Positions 34,346 through 46,782 of a stretch of DNA of 64,000 bases are shown in pieces. The translations under genes were made by a program, and so were the position numbers. The notes below the pieces were generated by a model. It saw nothing but the letters and a program-made list of their open reading frames with translations, was not told the origin of the DNA and did not search any database. Numbering within the stretch: position 1 is the first letter of the stretch; each line of letters starts with the position of its first letter. Origin of the DNA: Erythroxylum novogranatense (Eukaryota; Streptophyta; Magnoliopsida; Malpighiales; Erythroxylaceae). The stretch spans positions 372,001 to 436,000 of the forward strand of contig CM057224.1 in assembly GCA_029891385.1 (NCBI GenBank), read 5' to 3'.

Positions 34346-35833
34346 ATCACCAAGTCTAGGTTCGACTCGGTTTCATCAAGTTTTGGAACTTTTTTTTTTT
34401 ATTTTTGAACTGGGACATAAGCTTAGACTCGAACCATCTAGCCTGATTTGGCCTAGTGCTTAAAAATTTTAGGCAACATAACAACATCGTTTTTAAATTT
34501 TAAGTATTGAAAAAGTTGTTTTCTAAATTTTAAATTTAAAAAAATAATATAAGACTCAAATCTGATAAAATTTGAAACGATCCAAATTCAATTAAACTCA
34601 AATTCAAGCTGTGTGTTCCGAACTCATTCGAGCTTTGAGTCAAGCTTGAACCTAAATATTAATTTTCAAACCTAAACCCTAAATCCAACCCCATATCAAC
34701 CTCCAAAATATATGTTTGTACCAAAATGAGATTTTTCTAACTCCACTCTACTATTGAATATTCCTCAACTTGTAATAAAGCTATAAGCTTCTAAACTGAG
34801 CATCTTTATTTATTGCTGTACATGTTATTGAAATGTCTATTTATTCTTGTTGCAACAGAAGTAGAACCAGAAATGATTCTTTTATACTTGTGAATACCTC
34901 ATTGCCAAACACAACAAACAAGAACGAAATATTATCAATCAAGTGACAAAGCAAATAGCCTTTGATATGAGAACTAATCAAGTTTGGATTCGAAGAGTTA
35001 AATTGAACCGAATCAAATTGGTTCAGTTCAAAATATAAAAATGACGTCAAAATAATATTAAATTTTAATCAAGTTAGATTGAAATTTAATAGAGTTTAAA
35101 ATTTTAAATTCTTAAGAATTAATTTAAATTTAGCTAAATTAGATATTATCTTTTAAATTTTAATTAGTAAAAATAATTGAGGGCGGACCAACCCTAAGTG
35201 TATAGATTAGAATTAAAGATAATGACCCTCAACTTGCATCAATGGATGATACTAAATCCAAAATGTTTCTTAAACAACTTCATGACTTCTCAAATAATTG
35301 AACACTTCATTCTCTAATCTTGACAAAAATTGAAGTAAATTGACTTTAAAGCACAATGCATTCTTTTCTTGGAATATCATGATATGTTGAAATGAAGCAT
35401 TACATACTAAATTGACATTAATTGTATATTTTCTTCTTATATGGGCCGGCATTATTGTTAATCTAATTATTATTCGTATTCAATTTTGCTTATGCTAATT
35501 ATTTTGATTAATAATTGAAAAATCCAACTAATTGAGCCTATTTAATCGTAAAAATCTTGAATCGTATCACTCTTCAGTTCAGTTTTTAACTTTTCAAATT
35601 CGATTTATTTTAATGACTCTTGATGTTTAAAATTGATTAACTTATTAATTAATCAATCAATTTTTTACATTAATTAAATAATTTTAATTAAACTTCAAAA
35701 TTTTCAGTTAATAAGGACAATTTCTTTTAATTATATTATATTATTTAATTTTTAATGATAATATCATTTAAACATTAAATTTGTTATTTTACCGGTTTAA
35801 TTTCCGATTCAAAATTTAAAACATTGATTTTGA
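34346..35833. other. Intergenic, nothing recognised
   Basis: AT-rich spacer. Short open frames are present, but none starts or reads like a known protein. Confidence 0.4.
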
Positions 35834-36070
35834 CTACACAAAATAGAGTCCAATGTATCTATCCAGCTCCAACTCCTCAGCTAAATTACTTTGTTCTTGT
35901 TTCGTTAAGCAATCAATGGTTGGTTGCATGTACCCGTCAAGCACAAGATGTCCACTTTCATTGCAAGATTTAAATAAGGTAGAGATTGGTATTCCTTGAA
36001 TTCTTGTAAGTGTTTTTTCAAATTGTCCTTGGCCTCGAGCAATCGACATAAATGTTTTAGGGAAAGCGTA
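35834..36070 (-). pseudogene. Orphan exon-like coding fragment A
   Basis: A 78-codon frame on the minus strand ends at a TAG (35834-35836) and is preceded at 36071 by a strong acceptor (TTCTTCTGTTTCAG). The translation begins YAFPKTFMSIARGQGQFEK and includes GHLVLDGYMQPTIDCL. Codon usage and composition look like a genuine terminal exon, unlike the surrounding AT-rich DNA. I do not recognise the family. No upstream exon was identified; the adjacent DNA is a SINE-like repeat. It may be a remnant of a lost gene or the last exon of one with distant exons. Confidence 0.4.
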
Positions 36071-36109
36071 CTGAAACAGAAGAAGACAATAACTTAATAT
36101 AAAATCAAA

Positions 36110-36375
36110 GAGCCTCCCTTGTTAAAAGTAGGAGTGTTCTAAATATTTTTAACTCCTCAATTAAGTCCCTTATTTTTAGAAAGTCTTAAGTTTGAGTTAT
36201 GTTAAAGGAGAAAAAATAAGAAATGTTTTTATTGATAATCCTTTACCCTCTTAGGTAAAGCTCCTTGATCGAATCAATTATGAACAACGACTTACTAAGT
36301 TGCGATGTGGGAGTTAGAGTTATTAAAGAATCGATCTTTGAATAAGTAATGATCGATTATCAATTGAATAATCGA
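36110..36375 (+). mobile_element. SINE-like repeat
   Basis: Second copy of the 24040-24315 family, sharing AGTAGGAGTG, AACTCCTCAATTAAGTCC, GTCTTAAGTTTGAGT and CTCCTTGATCGAATCAATTA. GTCTTAAGTTTGAGT is B-box-like. It lies between the two orphan coding fragments. Confidence 0.45.
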
Positions 36376-36665
36376 ATATGTGAAGATTCTTATCTTGAAA
36401 ACGCATACGATATCGTAGAACGCCAAGAACTTTTGAAGTTCCAGATTTACATTCTCTAAAGCTCTTATGATGGCATATTAGGAGCTTAAGATTAGTCCGA
36501 CTAAGTCAGTATATCTAATGAAATTTTCTTTTTTTTTTTTGGTTGAAAAAAGAGCCTGTCTTGTTTAACTAGCTCGCATGCGTTTTAAAAAAGAATACCA
36601 AACAACATAAACAGCACTAATATTGACAACAACATCAACTTTTGAAGATTAAGTTACAGCTAATC

Positions 36666-36839
36666 TTACACATCTTCGTCGTCACCTAACAAAGACAAAA
36701 TGTTTTCAAAAACTTGCTCATAGATCTGCCGAATTTTTGTCAAGCCATGTGATGTAACGTACGTTTTTAAATTGGTACTCCTCGTCTCACCGTCTTCTTC
36801 CTCTCCTTCTTCTTGTGGATTAGGTTTATCTATTCCTTT
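36666..36839 (-). pseudogene. Orphan exon-like coding fragment B
   Basis: A 57-codon open frame on the minus strand without an ATG, ending TAA (36666-36668) and preceded by a possible acceptor (TGACCAG). The translation has an acidic stretch, NPQEEGEEEDGETR, then TYVTSHGLTKIRQIYEQVFE and an acidic end, LLGDDEDV. It reads like the C-terminus of a protein I cannot name. Both fragments end in stops, so they cannot be consecutive exons of one transcript. Confidence 0.35.
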
Positions 36840-37639
36840 CTGGTCAGTGGGTAGCGTTTATCATCTACCAGTTAATCTCGTGCTGCCATGTTTAAGCTGT
36901 ACACTGTACACTTAACTTCGACACGGAACTTGATGTTGACGCAACCTATTTTATCAAACTTTTCTACACGTTTGCAGGAAATGTCATTCAAGGATTAGAC
37001 AATGACGGGTATAAGCTTTATCACTAATATTTTATGTTAAAAATTATTAAATTTAAGCAGAGACAATATATTTTTTGATATTTTTGTCCAAAAAAATTTT
37101 TATTGTAAACAAGAAACATATAAATTTAAAATGGTGAAATATATAATTACATGTCTAAATTTTATAAAATATCTAAGTAAGTATTTATTATATTTTGAAT
37201 AAAATAATATATAAATATAAATAATAGTAAATTTTATTTGAATATTTTATAAAAGTTAAAGTATAATTTTACACTTTAACTAATGTTTAAATAAAATATT
37301 TTCAAAATTACATTTAATTAATTCTCGTTGTCTAGTTATAATATTGTATAAACAAAATTAATAACTCGTATATAAAAATTATTAAAACCTAAATTTTCAT
37401 AATTTAAAGTAATATTTTAATATTTTGTCAAATAAACTCCAAACAAAACCAACAAATTATAAATTCATTATAAAGGAGGACCATATGATTTTGAAAATCT
37501 ACACCTTCAAGGTATGTGTCACGGCTGCCAATTTAAAAATTTGTTGTAGTATAAAATTTTGAGAGATTCAATAATATGCAGTTTTATTCTTAGTTAATAA
37601 AATATTATTTTTAAAAAGTTTATTACCAACTTAATTTTG
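36840..37639. other. Intergenic, nothing recognised
   Basis: AT-rich spacer. Short patches near 36850-37010 are less AT-rich but have no readable protein. Confidence 0.35.
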
Positions 37640-38190
37640 GAGCGTGTTTGGTAAATAACGTTTAAGTTATATTTCGATTGATAAAAAATATTAGTTGTTT
37701 GACATAATCAAACAACTAGTATATTTATTTGATTAGGAACTGGTTTGATTAATTGATTTATTTTTAAAAGATCCTCCGAATAGTGTTTCAATCTAATAAC
37801 TAATAAAACTCTTACTTAAAAGACAATTGTGCTTTTAAACTTATTTATCATCTTAACCAACTGTTAACCTTTAAGTATAAATATTTTTGAATCTCCTCAA
37901 ATCATTTTCTCCGAATTCTTAAAAATCATCTCACTTATAAATTATTATTAATTTTATGAGAATCATCGTTATCATCATCGTCATTGTTGTTGTTTATATA
38001 TCATATGTTTTAATTAAAATTATAAACTTAATTTTTGTAAAATTTAATATATAAAATTTAATTTTTATAAAATATTCAATGAAATAATATTTATTTTCTT
38101 ATAATTTTTAAGTTATATTCTTATTGATCATTTTACATACAAATAGCTAATTTTAAATAATTAATTTTATCAAATATTTTTAATAAATCA
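37640..38190 (+). mobile_element. MITE-like repeat, family 1
   Basis: Fifth copy of the family, beginning GTGTTTGGTAAATAACG and ending ATTTTATCAAATATTTT, which form matching inverted ends (TTTGGTAAA / TTTGATAAA). The interior is more diverged than in the TKPR2 intron copies. Confidence 0.5.
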
Positions 38191-38579
38191 CTGATATGAT
38201 CTGTTTATCAAATCAACACAACTATTAAATATCACCTTTATCTTTATGTTCCCGTCAAAACTTAACAAAAGAAAGAAAAAACGTCTGTCTTAGTTGACAA
38301 CACTTGGGAATTTAATAGTGTTAGAAGAGATCAGATAGAATAACGGTCAAAAACTGCCCGCTGGTGTACCAACTTAAAATTTTGGTTCGTTGGTAAAGAG
38401 CGTGATGCGTCTAGGCGTGGATCGGATGGTTTGAGTGGTACAAGGGGCAGGTTTGAGTAGTAGACTGACTTTTTATTTTCACTAAATTATTAATTGAAGA
38501 TAATTCTCCGTCGTAAGGGGTATTTACAAAACTGAATTGTTATTTGTCAGTCATGTATATAAAAAAAATAACAAATATA

Positions 38580-39038
38580 TGTTGAAATATAAAGTGGGAG
38601 TTTGTTTTACATTGATAAAAGAGAGGAAAGAAAATTAACATACAAGTCTAGTGGGTTACTCCACCTATCACCAATTGGTTTTAGGATAGAACATCATTTG
38701 GACTTATATGTGGTCTAACTTTTCTTCTCGTTTGGGCCTGTAGGTCCATTATAAATTCTAACATGGTATCAGAGACACATTGCTCTTATACTAGTCGTTA
38801 ATCCCTCGAATTAATAGATTATGTCACGTGTTAGATCCACACGTGAGGGGGGTGTGTTGAAATATAAAATAGGAGTTTGTCCCACATTGAAAAAATAGAA
38901 GAAATAAAATTAACATATAAGTTTAGTGGGCTACTCCGCCTATCACCAGTTAGTTTTAGGATGGAATATCACTTGGACTTATATGTGATGTAATTTTTCT
39001 TCTCGTGTGAGCTCGTAGGTCTATTATAAATTCTAACA
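38580..39038 (+). mobile_element. TRIM retrotransposon, complete, with target duplications
   Basis: Two 184-bp direct repeats (38580-38763 and 38855-39038) start TGTTGAAATATAAA and end AAATTCTAACA. Directly after the left repeat is TGGTATCAGAG (38764-38774), the primer site for initiator tRNA-Met. Before the right repeat is a purine run, GTGAGGGGGG (polypurine tract). Only 91 bp lie between them, with no coding. ATATA flanks the element on both sides (38575-38579 and 39039-39043), a 5-bp target duplication. By eye about 26 of 184 LTR positions differ, mostly transitions, so the insertion is old. All features fit a terminal-repeat retrotransposon in miniature. Confidence 0.95.
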
Positions 39039-39044
39039 ATATAC

Positions 39045-39200
39045 CGACTGACTTGTTATCTACACATAACAATTTGAAGTCGATGTCACTTATTTTGATA
39101 TTACATCTATTGGATACCATCGTATCTTATTAGAGGATAGGTCGGGGACCTATTTCCTCCGATTTGTTTTATAATCTATTTTTGTTAGTTTTTTTTAATA
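39045..39200 (+). mobile_element. LINE 3' tail, 5'-truncated
   Basis: Resembles the 3' UTR of the large LINE: ATCTATTGGATACCATCGTA and TAGAGGATAGGTCGGGGACC compare with 30393-30460 (CTATTGGATGTCACAATATC, GAGGATATGTCGGGGATC). It ends in a T-rich stretch followed by AATAAAAAA. It probably derives from a related element truncated at its 5' end; the TRIM lies directly before it. Confidence 0.6.
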
Positions 39201-39501
39201 AAAAATTTTAAGATAATTATTTCAAGTTAAAAATAAAAAAAATTATTTTTATTTAACACTTTAAAAATATTTTTAAAATTATGAAAAATGTATATTTTGA
39301 ATTTTTTTATAAAATTGTAGAACTATAAATTTTTTCCGTATAAAAAGAACGTGTGAAAAGTGTGGAAGAAACTTAGGCAACGGTCATAAAGCATGAAAAT
39401 AAAGTCATAAATGGTGGATAAACCATTATCTCAAAGTCAAGTCGTGTGGAAGAATATTAGCATTGAACCAGTAATGGAAAAAGGAGTAATGTAGGAAACT
39501 T

Positions 39502-39533
39502 GGGGTTGGGGTTGGGGTTGGGGTTGGGGTGGG
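39502..39533 (+). repeat. (GGGGTT)n tract, G-quadruplex candidate
   Basis: Five GGGG runs with TT spacers, followed by TGGG, in about 32 bp. Four or more such runs can fold into a G-quadruplex. It is isolated in AT-rich spacer. The motif differs from the plant telomere repeat TTTAGGG. Confidence 0.85.
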
Positions 39534-39539
39534 AGGACA

Positions 39540-42500
39540 GTTAAGAATTGCTTTCCAGGAAATTTCAAGAACTTGTGAAATGCCCCACACATCAACCAAG
39601 CTGTATTCCTTTCCAACTTGGATGTGATTCCTATTGTCTTGCAAATCAAGCAAAGTCACGAAGAAGGGGGGGAAAAAAAAACAAAAGTGAAAACAATGAC
39701 TTTTGGTTCTCTCATTATCATCCAATGGACTATGCCGAAAAGCTAAAATCATTGTCCTTTCTTTTTTAAAGTGTTAGATAAAAATAGCCTATAAATTAGG
39801 TCAAATGAAGTATTTTACATTATGCAAGTCTAACACGATATGCTAAATCGAGAGAATATAAATAAGAAGAATTGAACACAAAATCTTTTCACCTTATGTC
39901 CCTCCACTTTATCAATCTGACCATCCAAAACTAAAAATTATTATCTTACTAAAAATAAGTTAGACAATAGTTGAGGGAGTTGATTTCTTTCATTGAATTT
40001 AATGTGTTTGGTACCATTATTGTTTTTATTTAGAACCTGTCCTTTTAATTAATTTTTTAAAAATTAAAGTCAACTTTAATTATCTTTGACTAAAATATGC
40101 CTAGCTATTCGATGGTACTATAATTAGAGCTGGAATATTTAAAATTCTCCACCCAGCAAAAGTGACCGATTGATATAATTGTGCCTTGCTTTTCGGTCTC
40201 CTAAATTATTATTAAAAAAAGACTATGTTAAGTCTTTTTAATGTAAAGGGTAAAGGAAAAGAAAACGGATTGCCGTAAGATTTGATTCATTAACCGAGGA
40301 AAACAAGACAATTAAAAAATAAGCGTAGAAGAAGCTGACAATCCATGAACGGGGTGCCCGTCTTTGAACCGGCCTTGTTAGATATTTCTCAACCTCTAGA
40401 CAACGTCAGACCCATTGGTTGGACTCGGTTCTCTTCTCTTGCCTCCAACGTACGACTACGACACCGTCGGTGACGTCTTCTTTTTTGTGTCCTGTGTCCT
40501 GTCCTTTTGGCCAATCAATGAGTCTGATGGGCGGTTCATGAATACTTAAACTCAATGGGTTACTCCGAACCGTCAGATTAACAGGGGTGGTTGGTCATTC
40601 AGTCGTTGGTACTTCACGTGGGTCCACTTTCACTACGTACTGTAATTTACAGGAGTTTTGTTGGAGTAGGTTCCGAGTTGCTGAGTCAGTGCTGTGAGGT
40701 CCGATTTGACAGGACAACTAGATAGAGACGAAGACATGTAAATGGTCGTTCTAACTTAACCTCGTCAGAACCGGAATAGTCAGGACTTCTTTAACTTTGA
40801 ACAGTTCAATCGCCCTCATTTCCATAAGTTAAAGAGTATTCACGAATTGGTAACTCAAAATTAAATTGTAATTTATCAACATATCTATTAAAAGAGTAAA
40901 TATAGACTGATTAACGAATTATATGAAACATTTTTGATTTAGAAATCACCTACTTTGTAAATATATCTATCGGTTCAGTTTGATTCTGTTAAGGCTGGAA
41001 GTCAGTTGCTTGAATTCATGATCTTGATGAGTTTTCAACCAGGAGAGACCTGCAAACACAATAAGACACACCGGGAATTAATCACCGCCTTACCCCTCCG
41101 ATCCTTAAGTTAGCTATTGAACGTAGGTTTATGTATTTGTGAACAAAGAGAATCAGGATTATGAGAGTCGTACCTGCGTTATATGAAAATAATGATCTTA
41201 CATCGTAAATACCTGACGTGTTTAATTCAACGTCTCTGTTGTATTTGACTCAACCCTCATAGAAATGGGTCGATCGGCCCGCATACCATCTTGAGGTTGG
41301 ACCTAGGCCTTGCATGACCAACCCGACTACCACCATTATTTACTTTTATTTACTTTTTTAAATTTTCAATGATTTTTTATTTATATACGTAATTGTCTAT
41401 TATTATACTAATCCTAATCGAATTTCAAGCTACCCATATTAAATCAAGTTGAGTGTCGTTTGTCCAATTCTGAGTTAGTTTCGAATTAAAAAAAATTAAA
41501 ACTTAATTTATTGTCATCTTTAAATATGATTTCTAATTTTATTTCTTAATATTTAACAATAAAATTCATCAAATATTTTTTATTTAAAATTTATAATATA
41601 CAAATACAAAATTTTTAATTAAGGTGAATTGATAAAATTCATATTATTGTTTACGTCAAATTATGTCATATAAATAAATGAATAAATGTAATTTTCGGAC
41701 AATTTCAAAGGAATAATGAGCATGATTGTAAAAATCGTCACGTAGGAGAAGGAATCAACGAGGAAACGTGAAGGCAACGGCAAGTTGACAAATAGTATGG
41801 ATTCGTAGGTGGCGGCTCCGGCATTTAGTGAGAGGCCAGGAACACGGCAACGTTGGACTTGGAACAAGGTTGGAACTTGGAAGATATGTATGTACTTTAA
41901 TCTACAATTGTGATATTAATACTTCCACGTCAATGTTAAGCAAGACAGCTTGGTTAGGTTTGGTGGTTTGCTTATGGAAAAGGTTTTTCTATGCTTAGTT
42001 TTAACGTGTCCTTTCTTCTTGTTCATAGGTGTGATTCGCACTAAGTTTTTGTACGGTTGTTTATGATATTATTATCATGCATTATTTAAGATAAAAGTAG
42101 TAACAAAGATAAGAATAAGATAAAATATGTGGTGAAATATTAATTTTAAATAATTTTTAAAATTATTTTAAATTAAATTAACCTTAATGAAATTTAATTA
42201 CTTAACTGCTACATTCAATAATTAGAAATAATTTCACTATTGTATATGAGTAAGGTTGTGTATTATCAGACTTCCTCAAATTTTAATTTTTTGCAGAATT
42301 TCAGACTGGGTGTAATGATGACGATAAATTGCTATATCAAACAAGTTAAATTAATAATTTAAATATTAAAATTGACAAAATTATAGCTTATTTAGGTTTA
42401 AATATTATCATATTTTAAAACATTAAATATAAGGTAAAGTATGAACTTTTCTTGGCGGTTTGAACATTTTCTAATATTTAAGAATTTCCAAAAATTTTAA

Positions 42501-43439
42501 ACGTGTTAATTTTTAAAAGTTATAATTATTAGTTTAAGTCTAATTTAGTAGTTAAATTGAATTATCATAAAGCAACGTATATAATATTTATGTATGAATT
42601 TCAAGAAAAATGTTTTTAAAATTTTAAATTTTCAAAACTTTAAAATTAAAAATAACATTTTAAAATATATAAAAATCTTAAAATTGCAAAAGATTGTTTA
42701 AAATTAGAATTTTTAATTTTTTTTTAAATTATAAAAAGCATATTTTAGATAACATTATACATTTTCTAAAAATTAACAGGGACAGAGAGGGCAAAAGGAC
42801 AGGGCTAGGATAATGTTTAATGATGATAGAGATTTGTGTGAAAATGTGGTGGGGCCGGGGCGGTCCATTGATTAAACATGTAGATGTAGGCGTTGGGGGT
42901 TGTACGACAACTTATGGAGGAGAATAAGGAATCAGTGTAGCGTATTGTCTAGATTTCGGACAAGGTGGAAAGGTCAGGAACTCAGGATTGATGATAGATT
43001 GGTAATGAACGAGATTGGATCGGGTTGTCGACCATTAGATACAACTCTTTCATATCTTTTTTATCTTTGTTTTCTCGTAATTACTTTTTAACCAAAAATT
43101 TGGACAGCCATGACCAGATGGTAGGTGGTTGAGAAATGGGATGTGGCCTGTGGGCTCGTGTGTGGTTGTCTGTGTGTGTTTTTTTTAATAATTATTCTTC
43201 CCACCTACTCGACTTTAAAGTTTAGAATTTTAAATTTAAATTTTTAGTAAAATATATGAGATTTTATGTGATTTAATTAATATTTTTATAATTATTAAAA
43301 ATTATGATAATTTTATTTTCAAATATATTCTCTTGCCAATTTGTTAAGTGTATGTGATGTTAATAATATATATTAGTTAAATATTAATAATACAACTGAC
43401 CATTATAATTTTTAAATTTAACTCGATTTATTCAAATTT
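39540..43439. other. Long spacer, no gene recognised
   Basis: Nearly 4 kb with no convincing ORF or known repeat. A less AT-rich patch at 40330-40770 includes a CACGTG G-box at 40616-40621 and looks promoter-like, but no adjacent coding start was found. Another patch at 42780-43160 is G-rich. Frames at 39426-39769, 41661-41867 and 42900-43091 lack protein-like features. Confidence 0.4.
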
Positions 43440-43915
43440 GAAATTTCTCAAAATAATAATTTTTATATAATTTTTTATTTCAATTAATTAGCTTATTTTA
43501 GTTCCTTTTGTTTTAATGTTTTATATATAATTTTTACAATACTCACAAACTCATCTTTACGTTTATTTTGAGATTTATATAATTATATATATATATATAT
43601 ATAATATTAATTTTGATATTAATTTTACTTATATTATAAAATATATAAAAGATTTGGTTAGATATATTTTATTTATGTTTCATATGATTTAAAATTATAT
43701 AATCATTAATATATTATGTTTTGCTTATTATTTAATAAAATTTAAATAATATTTATATGCATAAATAATTTTATTATAAAATAAAATATAGTTAAAATTA
43801 ATAAAATATTTTTATTTTATATTACCAAACAATCAACTATATAAAACTCTTTCAAACAAATATTTTTACAAAAGTTCTATTAATAATAGCTCTAATAAAT
43901 ACATGCTTGTTCAAA
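43440..43915 (+). mobile_element. MITE-like repeat, family 2
   Basis: Contains TTTTTACAATACTCACAAAC, CATCTTTACGTTTATTTTGAG and TATGCATAAATAATTTTATT, as in 22540-22760, with a (TA)n run at 43587-43602. The 5' part is lost or diverged. Confidence 0.5.
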
Positions 43916-43977
43916 CACGCAATTAACCCAATGATCCCATGTTAAAAATTCTAATCATGTTTGTCAAAATTAAATCT

Positions 43978-44274
43978 TATTATTATTATTATTATTATAC
44001 TTGATGCCATCCAATTCACGTTTGGAAATTGTAAAGAAACCACGTTGTCTGCTCCGCCTAAAAAAGGCAAAATCACGTTCATAGCACACATTGATTTGCG
44101 GATCTTGTTGGCCTAGTCCTAAGAAAGGACGGAGAAATGTCTATATAGAATTGCTATTCTCTCCTCAGCATCACACAGAACTACGTTGCTCAACCTCATC
44201 CTAAAGAATATTCCTGTATTATTTACCAGAAATTAGATTATTACTTACGGATATATCTATCCGAAGAGAAACAG
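43978..44274. other. Spacer with a promoter-like patch, no gene
   Basis: Begins with a (TTA)n microsatellite at 43978-43997. The segment 44010-44230 is less AT-rich, contains CTATATAGAA at 44142-44151 and a C/T-rich stretch after it, but has no readable ORF. Confidence 0.35.
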
Positions 44275-44520
44275 ATGCATAGATTGACTGATAAATCATA
44301 CTAATCACTTTAATATTGATGTCACTTATTTTATAAATACACCGACTGGCAAATCATACTAATCACTTTGATGTCGGCGTCACTTATTTTATAAATACAC
44401 CCATTAGGTGTCATCTTTTCCTCACGAAAGATGTGTCGGTGAGTAATTCGGGTATTACCGACGGTGACCGAGCTCCCTTGTTTTATTATTTAACTTTTCT
44501 TGTTTTCATTTATAAAAAAA
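44275..44520 (+). mobile_element. LINE 3' tail with 58-bp tandem repeat
   Basis: Similar to 39058-39180 (GATGTCGGCGTCACTTATTT versus GAAGTCGATGTCACTTATTT), with CACCCATTAGGTGTCATC. It ends in a T-rich stretch and ATAAAAAAA. A 58-bp unit is duplicated at 44286-44343 and 44344-44401, both ending ACTTATTTTATAAATACAC. Likely a 5'-truncated copy of the same LINE lineage. Confidence 0.5.
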
Positions 44521-45489
44521 TATAGTTATTATTTTTTAATATTAACTGCTTATTTTTACAATTTTACAAAAAAATTTTTAATTATTATTATAATATTTTT
44601 ATAAGAATTATTTATAATCAAACTTTTATTTAAAAATAAAGTTACGTGTTAGAGTATCTTATATTAATTAAATATGAAAATATTAAAGGCTTTATAAGTG
44701 GTAATGATCAACTATTCAAATAATTAGTTCTAATTATTTTGACAATAATTAATCTAAACTCAATTCTTGTTAATACATTCTACACTTTACCTATATTTAA
44801 AATTATAATATAGTATCAAAATAAGTTTTGTTTAGATTATTAATTTTCAGTTATTCGTCTGCATGTTCAGTTTTACCGGTTTGATCCGATTACTACTATA
44901 TTTACTTTTATTGATAGCTGAATGTTCAGTTCTAACGGCCCAATCTGATTATTATTATATTTATTTTAAATGACAACTAGATGTTTAATCTCAATTGTCT
45001 TGAGGATGAGAGTTAGAGTATCTCATATTAACTAAATATGAAAATATTAAAAATTATAAATGATAATAATCGACAATCAAAATTATTAATTCTAATTATT
45101 TTGATACTAGTGGACCAAATCTAATTTGTATTAATAGACTGTACACTTTAAGATCGGACGAGACAATAATAGCGAATTATTGCATTCTATTATTGATATA
45201 ATAATATAATATTTCTTCACAAAGTTTCTAACTTTTGGTAAGAAAGTTGGGAGATATTTTTCCAATAAGAGAAGCTTGACCCATAGGTAGCTTGAGAAGG
45301 TGTGGATTGGGACCACAGAATTCGACAAGCTTATGTTAAAGCCGAACCAAAAATCATTCAGTATTTCCAAATATTTATATTATATAATTCGGATTGAAAA
45401 AAACCATCATGAAATTTTATACACACTAAAGCATCATTACCTAACTACTAATTATATATTAATCAAAACTAATATATTACTCTTCATAT
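44521..45489. other. Intergenic, AT-rich
   Basis: No gene seen. Two similar segments (44650-44790 and 45005-45125, each with ATATTAATTAAATATGAAAA-like sequence) suggest an internal duplication about 360 bp apart. Confidence 0.35.
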
Positions 45490-46015
45490 AAATAATTATA
45501 ACTTTTAAGAAATTCAAATTTGAAGCTTCTCGAAAAAGCCTCTTAATTGACTTTTTCGAGTAAAAATTTCAGATCAATTAATAAGTTTATTTTAATTCTT
45601 TTCATCTTTATATTTTTTACATAATATTTACAATACTCATAAACTCATTTTCATGTTTACTCAATTTGAAATTTATTTTGAGATTTATATATTATTATTT
45701 GATTTTTATATGTTTTAATATTTATTTTGTATTTATTTTACTTATGTTATAATCTATATAAAAGATTTAGTTAAAATATTTTTATTTATGTTTATATAGT
45801 TTAAAATTATATAATAATTAATATATTGTACTTTGTATATTGTTTAATATACACATTCATATGAATAAATAATTTTTTAATAAAATAAAATATAGTTAAA
45901 GTTAAAAATACTTTTTATTTTATGTTGTCAAACATCTACTACATGTAGTTCTTTAAAAATAATTATTTTTAAATAATAATTAAATAATCAACTAACTTTT
46001 AAAAAAGTTATTCTC
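45490..46015 (+). mobile_element. MITE-like repeat, family 2
   Basis: Contains TCAAATTTGAAGCTTCTCGA, GCCTCTTAATTGACTTTTTCG and TTTACAATACTCATAAACTC, parallel to 22440-22620, and ends near AAATAATCAACTAAC, as at 22860. Confidence 0.55.
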
Positions 46016-46643
46016 ACGAAAGTAAAAAAAAACTCAAACCTAAATCCAAACCCAAACTATCTTTTAAAAGGACCTTACACTTACCATTGCTCCTCCTTTC
46101 ACAACTTAAAATTAATAAATTAAATTAAATTTATAATCTTATCTAACATCATCTTAATTTATATTTTTAAAAACAATATTATCTTAACATATTCAAAGGA
46201 AGAGTTCGAATCCAAAAGTTAATAGGGTCACAGGTCGGCTAATCTGCAATTAATTATTAATTATATCTAAATAAAGAAGTAATCATAAATTAATATCCAA
46301 AACTTACTCACACATATATAGAAAAAGTAAAAAAAAAAAAAGTCGAATCTGGAAGCCGGCAGAAAAAGGACCAAAGAGGCCGTGATTGACGAGTCTTGTG
46401 GGGTCCACCCTCCCATTCGGACCGCGGACTTGAACAAAGGTTTCAAACCGATTAAATTAGTTAGTTTTCTTTTTTATTTTTAAATAAAAAAGAAACTCCC
46501 CCAAAACAAAATTTTAGGAGTTTAATTTAATTATTAAAAAAAGACAAAAAAGGGGGGGTGACGTCCGTGATTGCCTATGTATCACTCTCCCTCTCCACGC
46601 GCCTCCTCCTTCTCTCTACTTTCTCTCTCTACATTGTCTCCAC

Positions 46644-46650
46644 TATATAA
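46644..46650 (+). promoter_or_regulatory. TATA box of the gene at 46783
   Basis: TATATAA within a C/T-rich segment (46580-46670, CTCTCTCTAC-type), 133 bp before the ATG. Pyrimidine-rich leaders are common in plant 5' UTRs. Confidence 0.5.
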
Positions 46651-46782
46651 TCTTCGCATTTCCTCTCCGACAACACACACTCCTCACTTTAAACTCCGAC
46701 AACATATTATCTCTCTGCTGCTCCGTGGAACGGAAACCTTAATCCTAAGTAAGGTTGTTGTCTGTTGTTAGCATTTTCTGTT

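Noticed and set aside
39502..39533. Interstitial telomere repeat
   Set aside because: GGGGTT is not the usual plant telomere unit and only five units are present.
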